Shown here: positions 24,269 through 34,182 of the stretch, piece by piece
Layout of the letters: the number at the start of each line of letters is the position of its first letter
Numbering within the stretch: position 1 is the stretch's first letter
NCBI RefSeq assembly: GCF_008932115.1
Contig: NZ_CP044543.1
Span: forward strand, 2,982,501 to 3,046,500
Origin: Bradyrhizobium betae
GTDB lineage: Bacteria; Pseudomonadota; Alphaproteobacteria; Rhizobiales; Xanthobacteraceae
Length of the DNA: 64,000 nucleotides
Reading direction: 5' to 3'
Position numbers and translations under genes: made by a program
Notes under the pieces: generated by a model
What the model saw: only the letters and a program-made list of their open reading frames with translations
Databases searched by the model: none
Told to the model about the DNA's origin: nothing

Positions 24269-24679
24269 ATGCCGGTCAAGGTCGAAACCCTCGATCATCT
24301 CGTGATCAACGTCACCGACGTCGCGGTGACCGCCGAGTGGTATCGCGAGATTCTCGGCATGGAAGTCAAGGTGTTCGACCCCGGCGGCGGCAAAGCGCCG
24401 CGGACTTCTCTCCAATTCGGTAACCAGAAGATCAACGTCCGGCCGCGCGATGCCGACAAGGTGGAGTGGTTCACCGCTGATCACCAGACCGCCGGCAGCG
24501 AGGATCTGTGCTTCCTCACCTCCGCCACACCCGACGAGGTGGTGGCGCATTTGCGGGCACATGGCGTCGCGATCGAGGAAGGCCCGGTTCCCAAGCAGGG
24601 CGCCCGCGGCACGCTGCGCTCGGTCTATTGCCGGGATCCGGATGGCAGCTTGATCGAGATTTCATCGTACGGAGATTGA
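24269..24679 (+). CDS. VOC family (glyoxalase-fold) protein
   Basis: 136 residues. 'LDHLVINVTDVAVTAEWYREILGM' with an N-terminal His and 'VYCRDPDGSLIEISSY' with the C-terminal Glu are the metal-binding ends of a vicinal oxygen chelate domain. The closest type seems to be the glyoxalase/bleomycin-resistance/dioxygenase group; the substrate cannot be read. It starts 25 bases after the run of bases leading from the divergent gene, with AAAGGATAAGGC upstream. Confidence 0.88.
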   Translation: MPVKVETLDHLVINVTDVAVTAEWYREILGMEVKVFDPGGGKAPRTSLQFGNQKINVRPRDADKVEWFTADHQTAGSEDLCFLTSATPDEVVAHLRAHGVAIEEGPVPKQGARGTLRSVYCRDPDGSLIEISSYGD

Positions 24680-24700
24680 GGCGCGCGCGGCACATTCAAC

Positions 24701-24771
24701 CGTCATGCCCGGGCTTGTCCCGCCTGCGCGGCCGAAGCCGCTTCGGCGAGGCGAAGGCCCGGCCATGACGG
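24701..24771. repeat. Palindromic intergenic repeat
   Basis: CGTCATGCCCGGGC... and ...GGCCCGGCCATGACG are inverted ends around an internal GC-rich hairpin (GCCGAAGCC / GGCTTCGGC type). It belongs to the REP-like repeats scattered through this window. The rest of the gap to 24899 holds no gene. Confidence 0.7.
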
Positions 24772-24899
24772 AGGAGAGAGAGTGCGCGCACCAAACGGCA
24801 TGTCGTCCCCCCGATTTGCTCCCCGCGTCATCCGGTGGCAGGAAGACGCAATCATCAAAAGGCAGCCGCCAGCAAGATGCAGGCTGCACGGGAGGAACC

Positions 24900-26480
24900 A
24901 TGTCACTTCATCAGACCTCAGCCGGAGTCGTGGGTCCGTTCGACGGGCTCGACGTGCCCTGGCTGCTGAAGCTGCGCGCCGAGGTGCGCAGCTCACATCC
25001 GTTCCTGATCTGGGCGCCGTTCGACGCGCCGGCGCGGCGCTGGAGCTATGGCGAGTTTCACGAGCGGGTCGGCGCGCTCGCGGCAGGGCTCGCCAGGCGT
25101 GGCGTCAAGCCCGGCGAGTATGTGCTGATCCATCTCGACAATTGCATCGAGGCGCTGCTGGCCTGGTTCGCCTGCGTCGAGCTGGGCGCGATCGCGGTCA
25201 CCACCAACACCCGCTCGGCGCCCGCCGAGATCGAATATTTCGCCGATCATTGCGGCGCGGTCGCCGCGATCACGCAGCCGGCCTATGCGGAGATCGTCGC
25301 GCAGAACTGCCGTAACATTCGCTGGATGGCGGTGACGTCGCATGATACAGGCTCAGCGCCTGCACAATCCGCCTCGCGCGGCGACAGCTTTGAAGCGCTG
25401 TTCGCCGACAGCGCCGACCGGCCGCAGAGGGCGACCGATCCACTCGCGCCGTGCAGCGTGCAGTACACGTCAGGCACGACGTCGCGCCCGAAGGCGGTGC
25501 TCTGGACCCATGCCAACGCGCTGTGGGGCGCCAAGATCAACGCCGCGCATGAAGACCTTCACGCCGGCGACGTGCACCAGACCTATCTGCCGCTGTTCCA
25601 CACCAATGCGCTGGCCTATTCCATGCTGGCGACGCTGTGGGTCGGCGCCACCTGCGTGATCCAGCCGCGCTTCTCCGCGAGCCGGTTCTGGGGTGTCGCG
25701 CGCGAGCACGGCTCGACCTGGACGTCGACCATTCCGTTCTGCATGAAGGCGCTGCTCGAGCAGGAGATTCCGAGGGATCACAGATTCCGCCTGTGGGGCA
25801 CCGCCATCAACGAGCCGCCGGCCTTCGCCGCGTTCGGCGTCAAGATGATCGGCTGGTGGGGCATGACCGAGACCATCACCCACGGCATCATCGGCGAGGT
25901 CGACCAGCCCAACATTCCGATGTCGATCGGCCGCGCCGCGCCGGAGTACGAAATCCGCATCACCGACGACGATGGACGGGCCACCGAGATCGGCGACACC
26001 GGCAACCTCGCGATCAAGGGCATCCCCGGCCTGTCGCTGTTCGCCGAATATCTCCACAACGAGAAGGCGACGCGCGAGAGTTTCGACGCGCACGGCTTCT
26101 TCCTCACCGGCGACCGCGTCGAGCGTCTGACGAATGGCTTCATCAAGTTCGGCGACCGCGCCAAGGACATGCTGAAGGTCGGCGGCGAGAACGTCGCGGC
26201 CTCCGAGATCGAGCAGGTGATCGCGGTCGTGCCCGGCGTGCGCGAGGCCGCGGTGGTGGCGAAGAAGCATCCGATGCTGGACGAGGTGCCGGTCGTCTTC
26301 ATCATCCCGCACGGCGGGGTCGCGGGCGCAGCGCCCGGTCTTCATGACAGCGTGATGGCCGCCTGCCGCAAGGGCCTCGCCGACTTCAAGGTGCCGCGCG
26401 AGGTGAGATTCGTCGACGACATGCCGCGTTCGACGCTGGAGAAGGTGGCGAAGGCGGAGCTCAGGAAGATGTTGGGGTGA
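24900..26480 (+). CDS. AMP-forming acyl-CoA synthetase/ligase
   Basis: 526 residues from ATG 24900, with GGGAGGAA upstream; earlier in-frame starts lie in a repeat. Adenylate-forming motifs: P-loop 'YTSGTTSRPKAVLWTH', 'GWWGMTE', 'FFLTGDRVERL', 'FIKFGDRAKDMLKVGGENVAASEIE' and the C-terminal catalytic Lys in 'RSTLEKVAKAEL'. It activates a carboxylic acid with ATP and CoA; chain length and substrate are not evident. The family resembles carnitine/crotonobetaine-CoA ligase-type enzymes. It ends one base before the convergent HD-GYP gene. Confidence 0.92.
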   Translation: MSLHQTSAGVVGPFDGLDVPWLLKLRAEVRSSHPFLIWAPFDAPARRWSYGEFHERVGALAAGLARRGVKPGEYVLIHLDNCIEALLAWFACVELGAIAVTTNTRSAPAEIEYFADHCGAVAAITQPAYAEIVAQNCRNIRWMAVTSHDTGSAPAQSASRGDSFEALFADSADRPQRATDPLAPCSVQYTSGTTSRPKAVLWTHANALWGAKINAAHEDLHAGDVHQTYLPLFHTNALAYSMLATLWVGATCVIQPRFSASRFWGVAREHGSTWTSTIPFCMKALLEQEIPRDHRFRLWGTAINEPPAFAAFGVKMIGWWGMTETITHGIIGEVDQPNIPMSIGRAAPEYEIRITDDDGRATEIGDTGNLAIKGIPGLSLFAEYLHNEKATRESFDAHGFFLTGDRVERLTNGFIKFGDRAKDMLKVGGENVAASEIEQVIAVVPGVREAAVVAKKHPMLDEVPVVFIIPHGGVAGAAPGLHDSVMAACRKGLADFKVPREVRFVDDMPRSTLEKVAKAELRKMLG

Positions 26481-27575
26481 TCAGAACGATCCCAGCGCCA
26501 CGGGCCTGAATGCCTGCAACAGCTGCTGGTCCAGCTTGCCGCCCATGCCTTCCATCATCGTGAAGGCGCGGGAGTGGGTGAAGGGCATGCGGTAGGCGCG
26601 CTTCTCCACCAGAGCGGCGTAGATGTCGACGATCGTCGTCACCCGCACGATGTCGCTGATCTGGTTCGACGACAGATTGTTCGGATAGCCCGAGCCGTCG
26701 AGGAATTCGTGGTGATGCAGGATGACATCCAGCATCTCCGGCGGGAAGCCGCCTTGCTCGGCGAGCGCGTCATAGCCGCGGCGCGGATGCTGGCGCACCT
26801 CGTCCATCTCCTCGTCGGTGAGCTTGCCGGGCTTGTCGAGCAGCGCCGTGGGAATGAAAGCCTTGCCGACGTCGTGCAGCAGGGCGGCGCGGGTCAGCCG
26901 GCGCTGGTCGTCCTCGCGCATGCCGAGATGCTGCGCGAAGGCGACCGCGAAGCCGGTGACGAACAGGCAATGCCGATAGCTGCCGACATGATGGCAGCCG
27001 ACGGTGGTGAGCCATTCGCGCAGCGAGGAGTGCTTGATCGCCTTCAGGATCTTGCTCTCGGCGGCGATGACGTCGTCGAAGCTCAGGGGCACGCCGAGCG
27101 GCAGCTTCTCGAACATCTTCGCCAGCACCGCGTGCGCCGCCTCGACGCCGCGGTTGAGCGTCTTGCCGCGGTCGGTCGCGTCGTAGGTGGCGGTGTCGGG
27201 GAACGCGGCGCGAATGCGCTGCAGGATCGCATCGGGCTGCAGCGGCCGCGAGATCGTGTCGGTGGCCCCGAGCGCCCAGGCCTGCATGGTGCCGTGATGC
27301 AGGGCATCGGCAAGCACGAACAGCCGCGGCATCGAATGATAGGCATCGCCGCGCAGCTTGTTGCGCACCCGCTGCACGCTGTCGGGCGAGCGCAGATTGA
27401 TATCGACGACGAGGCCGGACAGATCGCGCGAGGGCTGCTCGGGAATCTGCTGCGTGGTCACCGTCGAGACCTCGCCGACCGCCTTCAGGATGCTGGCGAG
27501 CTCGCTGCTCGCATCGCTCCGGTCGGAGGCGAGCAGAAGCCGGCGTTTGGCGGCGGATTTGGCTGGCGCGTTCAT
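26481..27575 (-). CDS. Response-regulator-like HD-GYP phosphodiesterase
   Basis: 364 residues. An N-terminal receiver-like domain (about 12-130) contains 'GLVVDINLRS' with a possible phospho-acceptor Asp. The C-terminal HD-GYP domain shows 'ALLHDVGKAFIP' near 232, 'VRQHPRRGYD', and 'HHHEFLDGSGYP' near 283, the metal and GYP residues of c-di-GMP phosphodiesterases. It probably lowers c-di-GMP in response to an unknown kinase; no kinase gene is adjacent. Flanked downstream by the convergent acyl-CoA ligase gene. Confidence 0.9.
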   Translation of the reverse strand: MNAPAKSAAKRRLLLASDRSDASSELASILKAVGEVSTVTTQQIPEQPSRDLSGLVVDINLRSPDSVQRVRNKLRGDAYHSMPRLFVLADALHHGTMQAWALGATDTISRPLQPDAILQRIRAAFPDTATYDATDRGKTLNRGVEAAHAVLAKMFEKLPLGVPLSFDDVIAAESKILKAIKHSSLREWLTTVGCHHVGSYRHCLFVTGFAVAFAQHLGMREDDQRRLTRAALLHDVGKAFIPTALLDKPGKLTDEEMDEVRQHPRRGYDALAEQGGFPPEMLDVILHHHEFLDGSGYPNNLSSNQISDIVRVTTIVDIYAALVEKRAYRMPFTHSRAFTMMEGMGGKLDQQLLQAFRPVALGSF

Positions 27576-27795
27576 GGGTTCCCCAAAAGCACGGGAGTGT
27601 ATTTGGGATCAGCCTATGCCTGATCAGGTTCTCCGGGCCTTAAGAGGCGTGCTCAAGGGAGCCTTGCGGAACTGGTCGCAATTTTACGGATCAGCGCCCG
27701 CGCGTTCGGTCAGAACGGCAAAAACAACCCCATGCACAGTAGACCGGCCATTGATGACAAAGGAGAATTTTCGGCACCCTTGCCTCGCCCTCCGC

Positions 27796-27896
27796 TGTCG
27801 TCGCCCGGCTTGACCGGGCGATCCGGTACTCCGGGACGGCGGGGGGATACGGAGAAGCTGCGGCGTACTGGATGCCCCGCCTGCGCGGGGCATGAC
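27796..27896. repeat. Palindromic intergenic repeat, same family as 57697-57866
   Basis: Begins TCGTCGCCCGGCTTGACC with its own GGGCGA hairpin, continues through GGATACGGAGAAGCTGCGGC and ends CGCGGGGCATGACA. The copy at 57697 shares these blocks in the same order. The rest of the gap 27576-27979 holds only the HD-GYP promoter area and the terminator below. Confidence 0.85.
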
Positions 27897-27918
27897 ACCG
27901 AGATTGTGGAAGCCGCCC

Positions 27919-27951
27919 CAAAACAAACCCGCCGGAGTTGGCCTCCGGCGG
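27919..27951 (-). terminator. Terminator of the molybdopterin oxidoreductase operon
   Basis: CCGCCGGAG and CTCCGGCGG pair around a short loop; on the minus strand the hairpin is followed by GGTTTGTTTTG. It lies about 30 bases after the large subunit stop. Confidence 0.65.
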
Positions 27952-27979
27952 ATTGTCTTATTCGGCAGTCACGCTAGCC

Positions 27980-30274
27980 CTACGCCTTCATCGCACCCTT
28001 TACGGCTTCGGCCGTAATCGGCAGCGCCCGGATGCGGGCGCCGCTGGCGTTGAAGATGGCGTTGCCGATGGCGGGGGCGACCACCGTGACGGCGGGCTCG
28101 CCGACGCCGGTGGCCTTTTCGCCGTTGGCGATCACGGCGACCGCGACCTCCGGCATCTGGCTCATGCGCAAGGGCGTGTAGCTGTCGAAATTGGCCTGTT
28201 CGATGCCGCCGTCCTTGAGCGTCGCCTTCTCGTACATTGCCAGCGACAGGCCCCACAGCGCCGCGCCCTCGACCTGGGCGCGGATGTTGTCGGGATGCAC
28301 CTGGGTGCCGACGTCGGTTGCGACCGTGAGCTTCTTCACCGTCACCTCGCCCGACGGCGCCACCGCGACATGGGCGACGCACGCCGTCCAGCTCGCGGTC
28401 GCGCGCTCCTGCGACGACACGCAGGCGACGCCCATGCCCTCGCCTTTCGGCAATTGCCTGGTGCCATAGCCGGACAGCCCCATCGCGGCGAGCAGGGTGT
28501 TGCGCAGCCGCTGCGCGCCGCCGTCGTTCTTGCCCTTGCCGTCGAGCAGCGCGATGCGGAACTGCGCCGGATCCTTACCGGTCGCAGCCGCGATCTCGTC
28601 GATCATGCTTTCGACCGCCCAGAAGGTCCAGCCGGGCGCCACCGAGCGGAGCTGACCCGACGGGGTGGCGTTGTGCGCGAGCTCGTTCTTGATCGCGCGC
28701 ACATAATGGTTAGGCACGGTGTAGAAGAAGTCGGCGCCGTTCACCGTGAAGGAATCGAGCGGACCCTTCTTGTCGACCGAGGGCGTGAGGAAATCAGGGA
28801 TCCCCCAGCGCGCAGTGGGCCAGGCCGACACGACGTCGTGGCTGAGCGCGACGAGCTTGCCGTCGCCATCCACGCCGGCCTTGACCTTCTGGTAGGTGAG
28901 CGGACGCGAGAAATCCATCGTCATGTCGTTCTCGCGCGTATAGATCACCTTCACCGGCTTGCCGACCGCCTTCGCCGCCTGCACGGCGGGGATCATCATG
29001 TCGGCGTCGAGCCGCCGGCCGAAGCCGCCGCCAAGCCACAGCTGGTGCATGACCACGAACTTCGGATCGATCCCGGCGGCACCGGCTGCGATCGCGCCGG
29101 AGCGCGTCGCGAACTGGTTGCCGGAATAGATATGCAGGATGTCGCCCTTGAACTCCGCGGTGGCGTTCATCGGCTCCATCGGCGCGTGGATGTTGATGCT
29201 GGTGGTGTACTCGGCCTCCACCACCTTGGCCGCCGAGCCAAACGCGGCCTGGGGATCACCGTCCTTGACGAAGAACTGGCCGGAATCCTCCAGCTTCTGC
29301 AGCCGCTTGGCTTCATCGAGCAGCGACTGGCTCGATACCTTCGCATTCGGACCGCCGTCATAGGCAATCTTCAGCGCGGCTGCGGCCTTCTTGGCATTGG
29401 CATAGGTATTCGCCACCGCCACGACCCAGCCTGACGTCGTCTGGGTCTTGTCGTCGAGGATGACGGCCTTGATGAAGCCCGGCACGGACTTCGCCGCCGA
29501 GTCGTCGACCGATTTGACCGTGGCACCGTAGCGCACCGGCGGCGTGACGATTGCGCCATAAGCCATGCCCGGCAGCATCACGTCGATGCCGTATTTGGCG
29601 GTGCCGTTGGTCTTGGAGGGGATGTCGAGCTGCGGCACCGACACGCCGATCATGGTGTATTGGTCCGGCGTCTTCAACTTGATCGCCTTGAGCTCGTCAG
29701 GCGTGAAGGTCTTCGTCGCCTTGCCGCTCTTGACGATGTCGGCGAACGACATCTGCTTCTTCGACTTCGGATGCGAGACCATGGAGTCGCGCACGACGAG
29801 TTGGTCCTTGAAATAGGGCGGCAGGCCCATGGCCGCGGCGGCGGCTTCCGTCAGCGCAATGCGTCCGGCCGCGCCCGCCCGGCTCATCGCCTCGAAATTC
29901 ATCATGGTCGACCAGCTGCCGCCGGTGATCTGCGCGCCCAGCACGGGGTCGTTGAACTTCGGATCGTTGGAAGCGAGCGCGACGCGCATGTCGCTCCACT
30001 TCGCGCCCAGCTCCTCGCAGACGATCTGCGCCATGGTGGAGGCGATGTGCTGGCCCATGTCGGCCTTGCCGCACGTGACGGTGACGAGGCCATCGGGCGC
30101 GATCGCGTACCAGACGCTCGGCTCGAAATTGGCGGGCGCAGCGGCGGCCGCAGCATCGATGCCGGGCACGCCGGCATAGCCGAGCACGAGACCAGTTGCG
30201 GCGGTGCCGACCAGGAAGGAGCGACGGCTGAGGTCGGTCGCCTCGGGGGTGACGTTCTTCACGTGCTTGTTCAT
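27980..30274 (-). CDS. Molybdopterin-binding oxidoreductase, large subunit (isoquinoline 1-oxidoreductase beta type)
   Basis: 764 residues from ATG 30274, overlapping the small subunit stop by ATGA. '[15 protein letters not shown]' is a Tat signal, so the folded cofactor-loaded protein is exported. The body is a xanthine dehydrogenase family molybdenum-binding subunit of the single-chain IorB type: '[19 protein letters not shown]', '[12 protein letters not shown]', and the C-terminal '[19 protein letters not shown]' with the conserved Glu. Together with the 2Fe-2S subunit it hydroxylates an N-heterocycle or oxidises an aldehyde; the substrate cannot be inferred. No FAD subunit is present, typical of this group. 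Confidence 0.93.
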   Translation of the reverse strand: MNKHVKNVTPEATDLSRRSFLVGTAATGLVLGYAGVPGIDAAAAAAPANFEPSVWYAIAPDGLVTVTCGKADMGQHIASTMAQIVCEELGAKWSDMRVALASNDPKFNDPVLGAQITGGSWSTMMNFEAMSRAGAAGRIALTEAAAAAMGLPPYFKDQLVVRDSMVSHPKSKKQMSFADIVKSGKATKTFTPDELKAIKLKTPDQYTMIGVSVPQLDIPSKTNGTAKYGIDVMLPGMAYGAIVTPPVRYGATVKSVDDSAAKSVPGFIKAVILDDKTQTTSGWVVAVANTYANAKKAAAALKIAYDGGPNAKVSSQSLLDEAKRLQKLEDSGQFFVKDGDPQAAFGSAAKVVEAEYTTSINIHAPMEPMNATAEFKGDILHIYSGNQFATRSGAIAAGAAGIDPKFVVMHQLWLGGGFGRRLDADMMIPAVQAAKAVGKPVKVIYTRENDMTMDFSRPLTYQKVKAGVDGDGKLVALSHDVVSAWPTARWGIPDFLTPSVDKKGPLDSFTVNGADFFYTVPNHYVRAIKNELAHNATPSGQLRSVAPGWTFWAVESMIDEIAAATGKDPAQFRIALLDGKGKNDGGAQRLRNTLLAAMGLSGYGTRQLPKGEGMGVACVSSQERATASWTACVAHVAVAPSGEVTVKKLTVATDVGTQVHPDNIRAQVEGAALWGLSLAMYEKATLKDGGIEQANFDSYTPLRMSQMPEVAVAVIANGEKATGVGEPAVTVVAPAIGNAIFNASGARIRALPITAEAVKGAMKA

Positions 30275-30762
30275 GTGGGCCTCCGCTCGTTGCCGGAAGC
30301 GGACGCGGTGCGCATCTCGGTGGCGGCGCGCATGATTGCCTTCTGGATCCGCGAATAGGTCATGCAACGGCAGAGATTGCCGTCCATATGCGCCACGACC
30401 TCGTCCTTGGTCGGATTGGGATTCTTGGCGAGCAGCGATGCCGCCTGCATGATCTGCCCGGACTGGCAGTAGCCGCATTGCGGCACCTGCTCGGCGATCC
30501 ATGCCTTCTGCAGGGGATGATCGCCCTTGGCGGCGAGGCCTTCGATGGTGGTGATCTTCTTGCCGGCGACATCGCCGACCATGGTCTGGCACGAGCGCAC
30601 GGCTTCGCCGTTGACGTGCACGGTGCAGGCACCGCACAGCCCGGCGCCGCAGCCGAACTTGGTGCCGGTCATCTGCAATTGTTCGCGGATAGCCCAAAGG
30701 AGCGGCGTGTCGTTTGCCGCATCCACGGACAGACTCCGCCCGTTGATGGTGAGCGTTGGCAT
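30271..30762 (-). CDS. (2Fe-2S)-binding small subunit (isoquinoline 1-oxidoreductase alpha type)
   Basis: 163 residues from ATG 30762. Two iron-sulfur cluster sites are visible: the plant ferredoxin type '[17 protein letters not shown]...VRSC' and the helical type 'CGYCQSGQ...NLCRC'. It passes electrons from the molybdenum subunit encoded next in the operon (ATGA overlap). The protein has no own signal peptide and is probably exported with the Tat-targeted partner. Confidence 0.95.
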   Translation of the reverse strand: MPTLTINGRSLSVDAANDTPLLWAIREQLQMTGTKFGCGAGLCGACTVHVNGEAVRSCQTMVGDVAGKKITTIEGLAAKGDHPLQKAWIAEQVPQCGYCQSGQIMQAASLLAKNPNPTKDEVVAHMDGNLCRCMTYSRIQKAIMRAATEMRTASASGNERRPT

Positions 30763-31071
30763 AGGCGTCTTCCCCTGCCGGTGCATGAAGCCGCTTACGG
30801 CGGCAACTTGTATTGGCGGACACCCACCGGGCCGGCGCCCGCCTTGATTGCAAGAATGATCGCGTTCAGGCGTTGAGGCAAATGCAATCTGGAATCGATC
30901 GAAACAATATCGGCAGCTCAGTGTTGTGCGCCGCGACAAGCGCACCAACGCAGCGACTCAGCGCAACGGACTTCACGCCAGTCATGCGTGCCATCGCGAT
31001 CGTGACAGTTTCCTCCGAGTAACCGCGCGGGCTAGGATGAGCCAGCAACCAGAACAATAAGGGCGGACGAA
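30763..31071. other. Divergent intergenic region, no gene seen
   Basis: About 310 bases between the oxidoreductase operon and the hydrolase gene. It should hold both promoters. No convincing hexamer pair, palindrome or small gene was found. Confidence 0.4.
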
Positions 31072-31836
31072 ATGCCAAGGATCGATCGGGACGGCGTCGG
31101 GATCCATTACGAAGTCCATGGCAACGGGCCGCCATTGCTGCTCACTCACGGCTATTCCTCGACTTCGGCGATGTGGCACGGGCAGGTCGATGCGCTCGCA
31201 AAGGACCACACGCTGATCTTGTGGGACATGCGCGGCCACGGCCAGTCCGACTATCCCGACGACCCCAGGGCCTACAGCGAAGCGCTGACCGTCGGCGACA
31301 TGGCGGCCATCCTCGATACGGTCGGCGCGGAGCGCGCCATCATCGGCGGCCTCTCGCTCGGCGGCTACATGTCGCTCGCCTTCTATCGCGCGTATCCGCA
31401 AGCCGCCCGCGCGCTGCTGATCATCGACACCGGCCCCGGCTTCAAGAAGGACGACGCCCGCGAGACCTGGAACGCCCGGGCGCTGGGAACCGCCGACAGG
31501 CTGGATCGCGAAGGTCTCGACATGCTGAAATCGGCGACGCGCGAGCGCGCCTCCGCGAGTCATCGCAACGCCAGCGGATTGGCGCTCGCCGCGCGCGGCA
31601 TGCTGACCCAGCGCGATGCCCGCGTGATGGAGCTGCTGCCCGACATCAAGGTGCCCTGCCTGATCGTGGTCGGCGCCGACGACACGCCGTTCCTCGCCGC
31701 GTCCGATTACATGGCCGCGAAAATCCCCGGCGCGCAAAAAATCGTGATCCCCGCGGCCGGACACGCCGTCAACATCGATCAGCCCATGGCTTTTGTTGAC
31801 GCGGTGCTGCCTTTCCTGAAGAACTTGCCGGGATAG
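31072..31836 (+). CDS. Alpha/beta hydrolase
   Basis: 254 residues. Alpha/beta hydrolase fold: oxyanion region 'LLLTHGYSSTSAMW', 'LWDMRGHGQSDYP', the nucleophile elbow 'GGLSLGGYMS', an acid near 'VGADDTPF' and the catalytic His in 'PAAGHAVNIDQP'. The substrate is unknown; small ester or lactone hydrolysis is likely. A small secreted protein gene follows after 24 bases. Confidence 0.9.
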   Translation: MPRIDRDGVGIHYEVHGNGPPLLLTHGYSSTSAMWHGQVDALAKDHTLILWDMRGHGQSDYPDDPRAYSEALTVGDMAAILDTVGAERAIIGGLSLGGYMSLAFYRAYPQAARALLIIDTGPGFKKDDARETWNARALGTADRLDREGLDMLKSATRERASASHRNASGLALAARGMLTQRDARVMELLPDIKVPCLIVVGADDTPFLAASDYMAAKIPGAQKIVIPAAGHAVNIDQPMAFVDAVLPFLKNLPG

Positions 31837-31860
31837 CACGGTCGGACGGGAACACGGGCA

Positions 31861-32202
31861 ATGAAGCGGGCGATGTTGGCTGCGGGCGCGGTGTGGCTGG
31901 CGATGTCTGCGTCGGCGCGGGCCGAGTCCTTCGGCACGATGCCGCCGCGCCGGCCATTCGCCGAGACCTTGTCGAACAATACGCCGCTCGCCTTCGGCAT
32001 GGATGCCGAGCAGGCCGCCCGCGTCCTCGGCCAGAAGCTGCAATATGTGAAGGGCCGTCCCGGCAACGAGATCTACCTCGCTTTGCGCAACATCGGTGGC
32101 AGCGGCCTGATCCCCTATCGCCACCGCCTGTTCCTGCAATTCCGCCACGGACGCCTGGCGGGATGGAAAGAGGACTACGGCGAGAACTGGATGTGGGAGT
32201 GA
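31861..32202 (+). CDS. Small secreted protein of unknown function
   Basis: 113 residues with a signal peptide 'MLAAGAVWLAMSASARAE'. The mature part has 'PLAFGMDAEQAARVLGQKLQYVKGRPGNEIY', which recalls small SmpA/OmlA-like periplasmic domains, and ends 'YGENWMWE'. No definite family. It follows the hydrolase gene closely. Confidence 0.65.
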   Translation: MKRAMLAAGAVWLAMSASARAESFGTMPPRRPFAETLSNNTPLAFGMDAEQAARVLGQKLQYVKGRPGNEIYLALRNIGGSGLIPYRHRLFLQFRHGRLAGWKEDYGENWMWE

Positions 32203-32203
32203 T

Positions 32204-32313
32204 CCTCATGGTGAGGAGGCGCAAAGCGCCGTCTCGAACCATGCAGGCCCGGCTCTCGCATCTTGGCCTCTATCCTTCGAGACGCGCTCCGTTGGAGCGC
32301 TCCTCAGGATGAG
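32204..32313. repeat. Palindromic intergenic repeat
   Basis: Left CCTCATGGTGAGGAGGCGC and GTCTCGAACCATG, right CCTTCGAGACGCGC and TCCTCAGGATGAGG. This is a frequent Bradyrhizobium-type repeat with complementary ends. Confidence 0.8.
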
Positions 32314-32360
32314 GCGTGAGAGCACGAATTTCGGATCGACAACCAAGAAGGACAACCCGC

Positions 32361-33032
32361 GTGGGACAAGACATCAAGCTGACGGCCTCCGACAATTTCC
32401 AGCTCGGCGCCTATCGCGCTGACCCCGCAGGCAGCCCGAAGGGCGCCGTGGTGGTGATCCAGGAGATTTTTGGGGTCAATCATCACATCCGCTCGGTCTG
32501 CGACCGTCTCGCCGGGGAAGGCTATGTCGCGATCGCGCCGTCGATCTTCGACCGCACCTCGCCCAACTTCCAGTCGGGCTATACGCCCGACGAGATCGCC
32601 GAAGCGCGCAAGTTCGTGGCGAGTCCGGATTGGGAGGCGATGCTGCGCGACACCCAGGCCGCGATCGATGCGGTGAAGAGCGTCGGCCCGGTCGGCATCA
32701 TCGGCTTTTGCCTCGGCGGCAGCATCGCCTTTGTCGCGGCGACGCGATTGACCGGCCTGAAGGCCGCGATCGGCTATTATGGCGGCGCCGTCGTGCGCTT
32801 CGCCGACGAGACGCCGAAGGCGCCGACGCAGCTGCATTTCGGCGAGAAGGATTCCGGCATTCCCTTAACCGATGTCGAGACCGTCAAGGCGAAGCGGCCG
32901 GACGTCGAGGTCTTCATCTATCCCGGCGCCCAGCACGGCTTCCATTGCGACGAACGGCCGAGCTACGACAAGGCGAGTGCCGACATTGCCTGGCCGCGCA
33001 GCATGGAATTTTTCGCGAAGCATTTGACGTAG
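32361..33032 (+). CDS. Dienelactone hydrolase family protein
   Basis: 223 residues from GTG 32361, chosen because the conserved domain begins at once and GAAGGAC lies upstream. 'VVVIQEIFGVNHHIRSVCDRLA' with the conserved Glu, the nucleophile 'GFCLGG' (Cys), and 'YPGAQHGFHCDERPSYD' with the catalytic His match dienelactone hydrolases. These open lactone rings in chloroaromatic breakdown, but many relatives act on other esters. No aromatic-degradation genes are adjacent. Confidence 0.9.
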   Translation: MGQDIKLTASDNFQLGAYRADPAGSPKGAVVVIQEIFGVNHHIRSVCDRLAGEGYVAIAPSIFDRTSPNFQSGYTPDEIAEARKFVASPDWEAMLRDTQAAIDAVKSVGPVGIIGFCLGGSIAFVAATRLTGLKAAIGYYGGAVVRFADETPKAPTQLHFGEKDSGIPLTDVETVKAKRPDVEVFIYPGAQHGFHCDERPSYDKASADIAWPRSMEFFAKHLT

Positions 33033-33048
33033 GGCGCGCGACTCTCTC

Positions 33049-33150
33049 CGTCATTCCGGGATGCGCAGATAGGCGCAGGCCCGGAATCCATAACCACGAT
33101 TGGGGGTTATGGATTCCGGGCTCGCGACTATGTCGCGCCCCGGAATGACG
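33049..33150. repeat. Palindromic intergenic repeat
   Basis: CGTCATTCCGGG at the left and CCCCGGAATGACG at the right are complementary; GGATTCCGGG/CCCGGAATCC blocks nest inside around CCATAACC/GGTTATGG. Confidence 0.85.
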
Positions 33151-33164
33151 AGAGGAGAGATACG

Positions 33165-33914
33165 TCAGAACCAGCGCTCGCCGACGAACACGGTGTCGCC
33201 GGGGCTCAGGGGCGTGCCGAGCGGCACCATCGCGCGCATGGAGCCGCCGGCTTCGGTGTGAGTGACGGTGACCACGTCGCGCTTGGCGCGGGGCGAGAAG
33301 CCGCCGGCGATGGCGACGGCGCTTTCGACCGTCATGTTCGGCACGTAGGGATATTGGCCGGGCGCGGAAACTTCACCGAGAATGAAGAACGGCCGATAGG
33401 ATTCGACCTCGACGGCGACCGAGGGCTCGCGGATGTAGCCGTTGCGCAGCCGCGCGGCGATTTCACCGGCGAGTCCTGCCGGAGTGCGACCGCGTGCGGG
33501 CACGCCACCGATCAGCGGCATGGTGATGGAGCCGCCGGCATCGATGGCGTAGCTGTTGGTGAGGCCTTCCTGGCCGTAGACCACGACGCGCAGCTTGTCG
33601 CCGGCGTCGAGATGGTAGGAGGCGTCATAGCGCACGGGCACCCCCATCGGCGCGGCGTAACCGACCGGCATGGGCGCAGGCGAGGAGGCAAAGGAATTGG
33701 TCAGCGCGCTGATCGCGCCGCCGCCGTTGTTGGCAACGACGACCGGCTGCGGCGCGCCGTAGGGCTGGCCATAGGTCATGGCGTCGAGATCGGCGCGCGG
33801 CTGCCCCATCGCGACGGGGCCAGCGGTCTGCATGCAGCCGCCAAGGGTCAGCGCGGCGGACGCTGCCAGGAACCCTGCCGAGATCGACCATCGAAACGCG
33901 CGTGCAACCGGCAC
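33165..33914 (-). CDS. Polysaccharide export outer membrane lipoprotein (Wza-like)
   Basis: 249 residues from GTG 33914. A lipoprotein signal ends 'LTLGGC'. After a glycine/proline-rich linker the polysaccharide export domain begins: 'YHLDAGDKLRVVVYGQEGLTNSYAIDAGGSITMPLIGGVPARG', followed by a SLBB segment 'FFILGEVSAPGQYPYVPNMTVESAVAIAGG'. It would form the outer membrane pore of an exopolysaccharide exporter. No polymerase or Wzc-like gene is adjacent. Confidence 0.9.
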   Translation of the reverse strand: MPVARAFRWSISAGFLAASAALTLGGCMQTAGPVAMGQPRADLDAMTYGQPYGAPQPVVVANNGGGAISALTNSFASSPAPMPVGYAAPMGVPVRYDASYHLDAGDKLRVVVYGQEGLTNSYAIDAGGSITMPLIGGVPARGRTPAGLAGEIAARLRNGYIREPSVAVEVESYRPFFILGEVSAPGQYPYVPNMTVESAVAIAGGFSPRAKRDVVTVTHTEAGGSMRAMVPLGTPLSPGDTVFVGERWF

Positions 33915-33994
33915 CGGACCTATCCCTCGGAACGAGACAGCCTCAGTGATGCACTGGTTATGGTTAATAAAGCGTTGAGGGGCGGATGCTCAAA

Positions 33995-34151
33995 CCCTCC
34001 CCTGGAGGGGGAGGGTCGATCGCGCGCAGCGCGAGCGGGGTGGGGTGATCTCTCCACACGGGCAGTGTGCGATGTGGAAAGACTGTCACCCCACCCCGCT
34101 ACGCATTTCGCTTCGCTGCATGCGTAGCGACCCTCCCCCTCCAGGGGAGGG
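33995..34151. repeat. Long inverted repeat of the CCCTCCCC type
   Basis: CCCTCCCCTGGAGGGGGAGGG at the left and CCCTCCCCCTCCAGGGGAGGG at the right, with GGGGTGGGGTGA / TCACCCCACCCC inside. It could fold into a large hairpin. Confidence 0.85.
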
Positions 34152-34182
34152 TCAGCAAGAAGCACGCCTTGGTGTCTTACAC

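Noticed and set aside
27938-29434. 498-residue open frame on the plus strand
   Set aside because: Antisense to the molybdopterin subunit; no recognisable domain.
32316-32360. Earlier start of the dienelactone hydrolase at 32316
   Set aside because: The additional residues are encoded next to a palindromic repeat and show no family similarity; GTG 32361 has a better ribosome binding site.
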